From the NCBI GenBank assembly GCA_947573745.1, contig CANPGX010000006.1, positions 1-16,740 on the forward strand: a stretch of 16,740 nucleotides of DNA, read 5' to 3'. Position numbers and translations under genes: made by a program. The first letter of the stretch is position 1. Every line of letters starts with the position of its first letter. This stretch comes from an uncultured Erysipelotrichaceae bacterium. Lineage in GTDB: Bacteria; Bacillota_I; Bacilli_A; Erysipelotrichales; Coprobacillaceae. The notes below the pieces were generated by a model. That model worked only from the letters and a program-made list of their open reading frames with translations, was not told the origin of the DNA and did no database searches. This document shows positions 13,725 to 16,740 of the stretch, in pieces.

Positions 13725-13784
13725 ATATCAAGTTGAATGCAGACATTTTATAACATCTTCTTTATAAGAAAGTGAGGGAAATTT

Positions 13785-16740
13785 ATGAGAAGAAAAATCT
13801 TATGTTTGTTGATAGCATTTTTTATGGCTATAGGACTTTTTTCAACAGAAAAAGCTGCTAAAGCTGCAAGTTATTATGAAGAACGTTGGGCTGAATGCAC
13901 TGCTAAGGTTCAATGGGCAGATACGGGGCTAACGCCATGGGATGGTACCGCACAACAACCAACCAATGGTAGTGGTACGGAAGCTGATCCATATCTTATT
14001 ACAACAGCCCCAGAATTGCGTTGGTGTTTAACCAATGGCCAAGTATCATGTAAATTGATGAGTGATATTGATTTAGGCGGTAAAGATAATAAAAATTGGT
14101 TAAGCACAGGGATACCTGCTAGTGCAAATACAGTTGTGATTGATGGTAATGGTCATACTGTCTATAATCTGTTCTCAGAACACTCAGGTGCTGGTGTTTT
14201 TGGTTTAATTGGTTATGCGGCAAATCCTAATTTTGTTCTTAAGAATTTAACATTATCTAATGTTTATATTCATGTTACAGCAGGAGGTGCTGATCATTAT
14301 GCTGCGACTTTAGTAGGTAAATTCAATGCAGGAACAGTTGAGAACTGTTTAGTTAAAAATGCATTAGTCAATGGTAATAATGGTACAACCAATGGTGTAG
14401 CAGGTCTTTTTGCGCCAGATAATTCAGGTGGTAGTGGAATTATCATTCGCAATACTAGAGCTATTAATGTGCATGTTTATGGTGCAGGTTGTGTTTCTGG
14501 ATTTATTGAAGGACCATGGGGAAGAGCAGCAAGTATTTTATTAGAGAATTGCTCTGCTATTGATGGTACAGCGATTTCCACAGGTGGACACTCTGGTGGG
14601 TTTACTTCATGTGTAGAAATTACAGGAACAGCAACTTATAATAATTGTTATACAAATATTGATGTTTATGGTAATACACAAACAGGTGTGTTTGTGGGTG
14701 TGACTCATGGTGGTACACATATTTTTAATAACTGTTATGCTTCAGGTAAAATTGAAGGAACAGATACGATAGGTGGATTCTTTGGATGTACTTCAGGTGC
14801 AGCAAGAGAAACTTTTACAAATTGTTATTCAACATCTATGGTAGGTATGTCTAATGGTGGTAAAAATATGGGCGGTTTCGTTGGCGTTGGAAGTGCTTCA
14901 ACGACATATGCCGTTAATTGCTATGCTGCTGGAGAAGTAGGAACATTACGTTCAGCACCTGATGGTATGCCTTTAGATGCCAGTGGAAACCGTTTGACAG
15001 GTAATAATGTTACTGGTTTTAGTGGTAATAATATTGGAAATTTTACGAATTGTTATTATGATAAACAAACCACAGCTATGTGTGAATTAGGAAATATTAG
15101 TGGTCATGTTACCGGCGTATTGACAAAAGATTTGATTGCAACGAATTTAGGGGATCAATGGGTAACATCAAGCGGAGGATATCCAGAATTAGCTGTTTTT
15201 GCTAATTCAGCAGATGCCTATGATCGTGCTTGTTCTTCAGCCTCTGTCAGCACGGTGCATTTATATGCCAGCGAAGATAAGACAGATTATGATACCGTTA
15301 GAAAAATTCGTTATGTTTTCCCACTCACAAGTAATGAAAATAGTGGTAAAATTGGTTTCAACGTTTATTGGAATAATTATGTTGGAGAAGATCCATCGAA
15401 TCCATTGTTCCCAAATGTTAGTCCGTTAGTGGAAGGTACGGTTCCTATTATTACACTTTCGAATGTAGGTACAAAGGATAATGTATCCAGTGTGGCTCCT
15501 GGTATTGGCTGGCTACAAGTCAATTCGAAGACAGATGGTGTTATAGGTAAACGACGTTTACGTTTAGTTCCGACAACATCTATTGCGATTTCATCTTCAG
15601 AAAACGCAGTCATGGGAGTGGATCGTTTTATTTATACTTCTCCAGAAAAAGCTCCAGAGAATTATAGACCATTATTAGATGAAGAAATTTATTATGATCA
15701 TCGTAGTGATATCAGTTTTGTTACAACGGATGCTTACAAGTTAAATCAATTTATTTTAGATGGTACAAGTTATCCAACATTAGAAAATAAATTAGATCAT
15801 CATAAGATTTCATCAGTACCATTCCCAACATCTGTAGAAGGAAAATTTATGACAGGTGATGAGTATGTCGATGATGAAGGGGAAATTTTAGAATATCGTT
15901 TTGGAGCTGATCTTAATAATGATATTATCCGTATTCGTTTGAGTTTCCAACAAGAAGATGGAACCTTAAAAGAACTTCTTTGGACGAACTCTCTTTTAGA
16001 TCTAGTTACTGAAAAACGTACAGCCAAACAGACAACAAAAGATAGTCAAGGCGAAGAGGGCGTTTATGTTTTAGACTATGAGTGGTTAGATAGTACAGGA
16101 TCATTAAAAGCACAAAGTAGTAAAAAATTAAGTGTCACTAGACCAGGAACGATTACTTATTATTGGAATGATAGTACTCATATGGATAGTGAAGGCGTTT
16201 ATGTATTTGATCCAGGCGCATATCGTTATGCAGAAACCATTACACAAGCGCTTGCGAGAACACCATCTACATCAGCTAATGGAGATACAGCATCTTTTGG
16301 TTTACCTCAAGTTCCAGAAAGAAAAGGATATACATTTACAAATTGGAAGACAAGTGTTGGTGATACAGGAGATGTTTTCGATGAGAATACGCCTGTCATT
16401 GGAGACATGAAAGTCTATGCTCAATGGAAAGCTGATCAATATACGATGAAATATGAAACTGAAGATGGTGAGGTCATTATAGAAAACCAAGAAACAGATA
16501 CGCCTATTCAGTTACCTGATCCAAAACCTACGAAAGAAGATTATTCTTTAGTAGGTTGGACACCTGATCCAGATGGTGATAAAGTTTTAACAGATTTAGA
16601 TGAAAAAACACTCTTGGATATTATGGATGAATTCCCAGAAAATGGTGAAATCACCTTATATCCAGTATGGGAAAAGAATCCAGACCCAGAAGTGAAGGTC
16701 AAAGTAGAAAATGTAACTCATCCAAGTACAGGACAAGTTC
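13785..16740 (+). CDS. Very large secreted/cell-wall protein with GLUG-like and InlB-type repeats; open at the right edge
   Basis: The frame opened by ATG 13785 stays open through the window end: 985 codons plus one base, with no stop. A signal peptide is clear: MRRK, hydrophobic core to about 19, then AAKAA with a likely cut near 27-28. Residues about 170-430 form a GLUG-like repeat region with [ASTG]GxF/V-x-G half-motifs alternating with NCY. A middle region (about 460-820) was not recognised. From about 843 there are InlB-type (Listeria-Bacteroides) repeats, starting with VPERKGYTFTNW and ending in VYAQW (to 881). GTGAGGG lies six to seven bases before the ATG. A sortase gene lies upstream, so a cell-wall sorting signal is expected beyond the edge, but it is not visible. 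Confidence 0.93.
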   Translation, partial: MRRKILCLLIAFFMAIGLFSTEKAAKAASYYEERWAECTAKVQWADTGLTPWDGTAQQPTNGSGTEADPYLITTAPELRWCLTNGQVSCKLMSDIDLGGKDNKNWLSTGIPASANTVVIDGNGHTVYNLFSEHSGAGVFGLIGYAANPNFVLKNLTLSNVYIHVTAGGADHYAATLVGKFNAGTVENCLVKNALVNGNNGTTNGVAGLFAPDNSGGSGIIIRNTRAINVHVYGAGCVSGFIEGPWGRAASILLENCSAIDGTAISTGGHSGGFTSCVEITGTATYNNCYTNIDVYGNTQTGVFVGVTHGGTHIFNNCYASGKIEGTDTIGGFFGCTSGAARETFTNCYSTSMVGMSNGGKNMGGFVGVGSASTTYAVNCYAAGEVGTLRSAPDGMPLDASGNRLTGNNVTGFSGNNIGNFTNCYYDKQTTAMCELGNISGHVTGVLTKDLIATNLGDQWVTSSGGYPELAVFANSADAYDRACSSASVSTVHLYASEDKTDYDTVRKIRYVFPLTSNENSGKIGFNVYWNNYVGEDPSNPLFPNVSPLVEGTVPIITLSNVGTKDNVSSVAPGIGWLQVNSKTDGVIGKRRLRLVPTTSIAISSSENAVMGVDRFIYTSPEKAPENYRPLLDEEIYYDHRSDISFVTTDAYKLNQFILDGTSYPTLENKLDHHKISSVPFPTSVEGKFMTGDEYVDDEGEILEYRFGADLNNDIIRIRLSFQQEDGTLKELLWTNSLLDLVTEKRTAKQTTKDSQGEEGVYVLDYEWLDSTGSLKAQSSKKLSVTRPGTITYYWNDSTHMDSEGVYVFDPGAYRYAETITQALARTPSTSANGDTASFGLPQVPERKGYTFTNWKTSVGDTGDVFDENTPVIGDMKVYAQWKADQYTMKYETEDGEVIIENQETDTPIQLPDPKPTKEDYSLVGWTPDPDGDKVLTDLDEKTLLDIMDEFPENGEITLYPVWEKNPDPEVKVKVENVTHPSTGQV
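14304..15065 (+). repeat. GLUG-like repeat region with periodic NCY motifs
   Basis: Within the large secreted protein, conserved Cys of Asn-Cys-Leu/Ser/Tyr motifs fall at residues 188, 256, 288, 317, 347, 379 and 423. Five of them from 256 to 379 are spaced by 32, 29, 30 and 32 residues. Each unit pairs a hydrophobic G-x-F/V-x-G turn with the NCY. This resembles GLUG repeats of adhesins and IgA-protease-like proteins, and probably forms a beta-helix. Confidence 0.75.
16311..16433 (+). repeat. InlB-type (Listeria-Bacteroides) repeat
   Basis: Residues 843-883 of the large protein read VPERKGYTFTNWKT through VYAQWKA, the usual start (GYTFxxW) and end (xYAxW) of this repeat. A related but more divergent unit follows at about residues 885-965, with YSLVGWTPDPDG and ending in LYPVWEK. 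Such modules are spacers or ligand binders in surface proteins. Confidence 0.8.

Noticed and set aside
15199..16490. Several short frames on both strands inside the large secreted protein
   Set aside because: The main frame is open throughout with a signal peptide and repeats; the short frames have no start signals.
1..16740. CRISPR arrays, tRNA or rRNA genes, transposases, prophage genes
   Set aside because: Looked for and not seen; no direct-repeat/spacer pattern, cloverleaf or terminal inverted repeats stood out.

Overview
The window looks like a chromosomal segment of a low-GC Gram-positive bacterium. The evidence is AT-rich DNA, strong AGGAGG-type ribosome binding sites, sigma-A-like promoters, a T-box leader, a class B sortase and a Soj/Spo0J (ParA/ParB) pair. 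The mix of genes suggests a gut Firmicute, perhaps of the Erysipelotrichia, but that is a guess from gene content. Soj-Spo0J, a DUF951 (YyzM-like) gene and ychF within about 11 kb recall the set found next to oriC in Bacillus, so the window is probably close to the origin. No rRNA, tRNA, CRISPR array or transposase was seen.

Layout. (1) 1-2123: the start of a dUTPase gene on the minus strand, divergent from a soj-parB operon on the plus strand. The 200-bp gap between them holds promoters for both and a cluster of repeated TTATAGAAA / CACTATAA elements that look like operators. (2) 2131-2668: an orphan membrane-anchored protein on the minus strand. (3) 2801-6652: a minus-strand operon, read right to left as promoter, T-box riboswitch, amino-acid ABC permease, ATPase, lipoprotein binding protein and an M20 hydrolase. 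The T-box has a complete terminator/antiterminator pair, and its specifier is best read as CGC (Arg). (4) 6831-8794: an XRE-type DNA-binding protein fused to one membrane helix and an outside domain, then an M24 (X-Pro type) peptidase with its own promoter and terminator. (5) 8784-9089: a small three-helix membrane protein on the minus strand. (6) 9176-10253: folD overlapping a DUF951 gene. FolD carries Glu where the family has a catalytic Gln. (7) 10289-11587: a PAP2-family membrane phosphatase and cutC, divergent from overlapping promoters. (8) 11594-13563: ychF coupled to a class B sortase gene by a 4-bp overlap. (9) 13654-end: a very large secreted protein gene that runs open off the end of the window (985 codons visible). 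It has a signal peptide, a GLUG-like repeat region with regularly spaced Asn-Cys-Tyr motifs and InlB-type repeats, and is plausibly anchored by the neighbouring sortase.

How the parts work together. Soj-Spo0J should handle origin segregation. The T-box operon should import a polar amino acid, or a derivative of it, when its tRNA is uncharged, with the M20 enzyme releasing or processing the cargo. The sortase and giant protein form a likely surface-display pair. The best candidates for something new are the Soj operator cluster, the T-box-controlled hydrolase, the FolD substitution, the transmembrane XRE regulator and the giant surface protein. No wholly new multi-gene system could be demonstrated.
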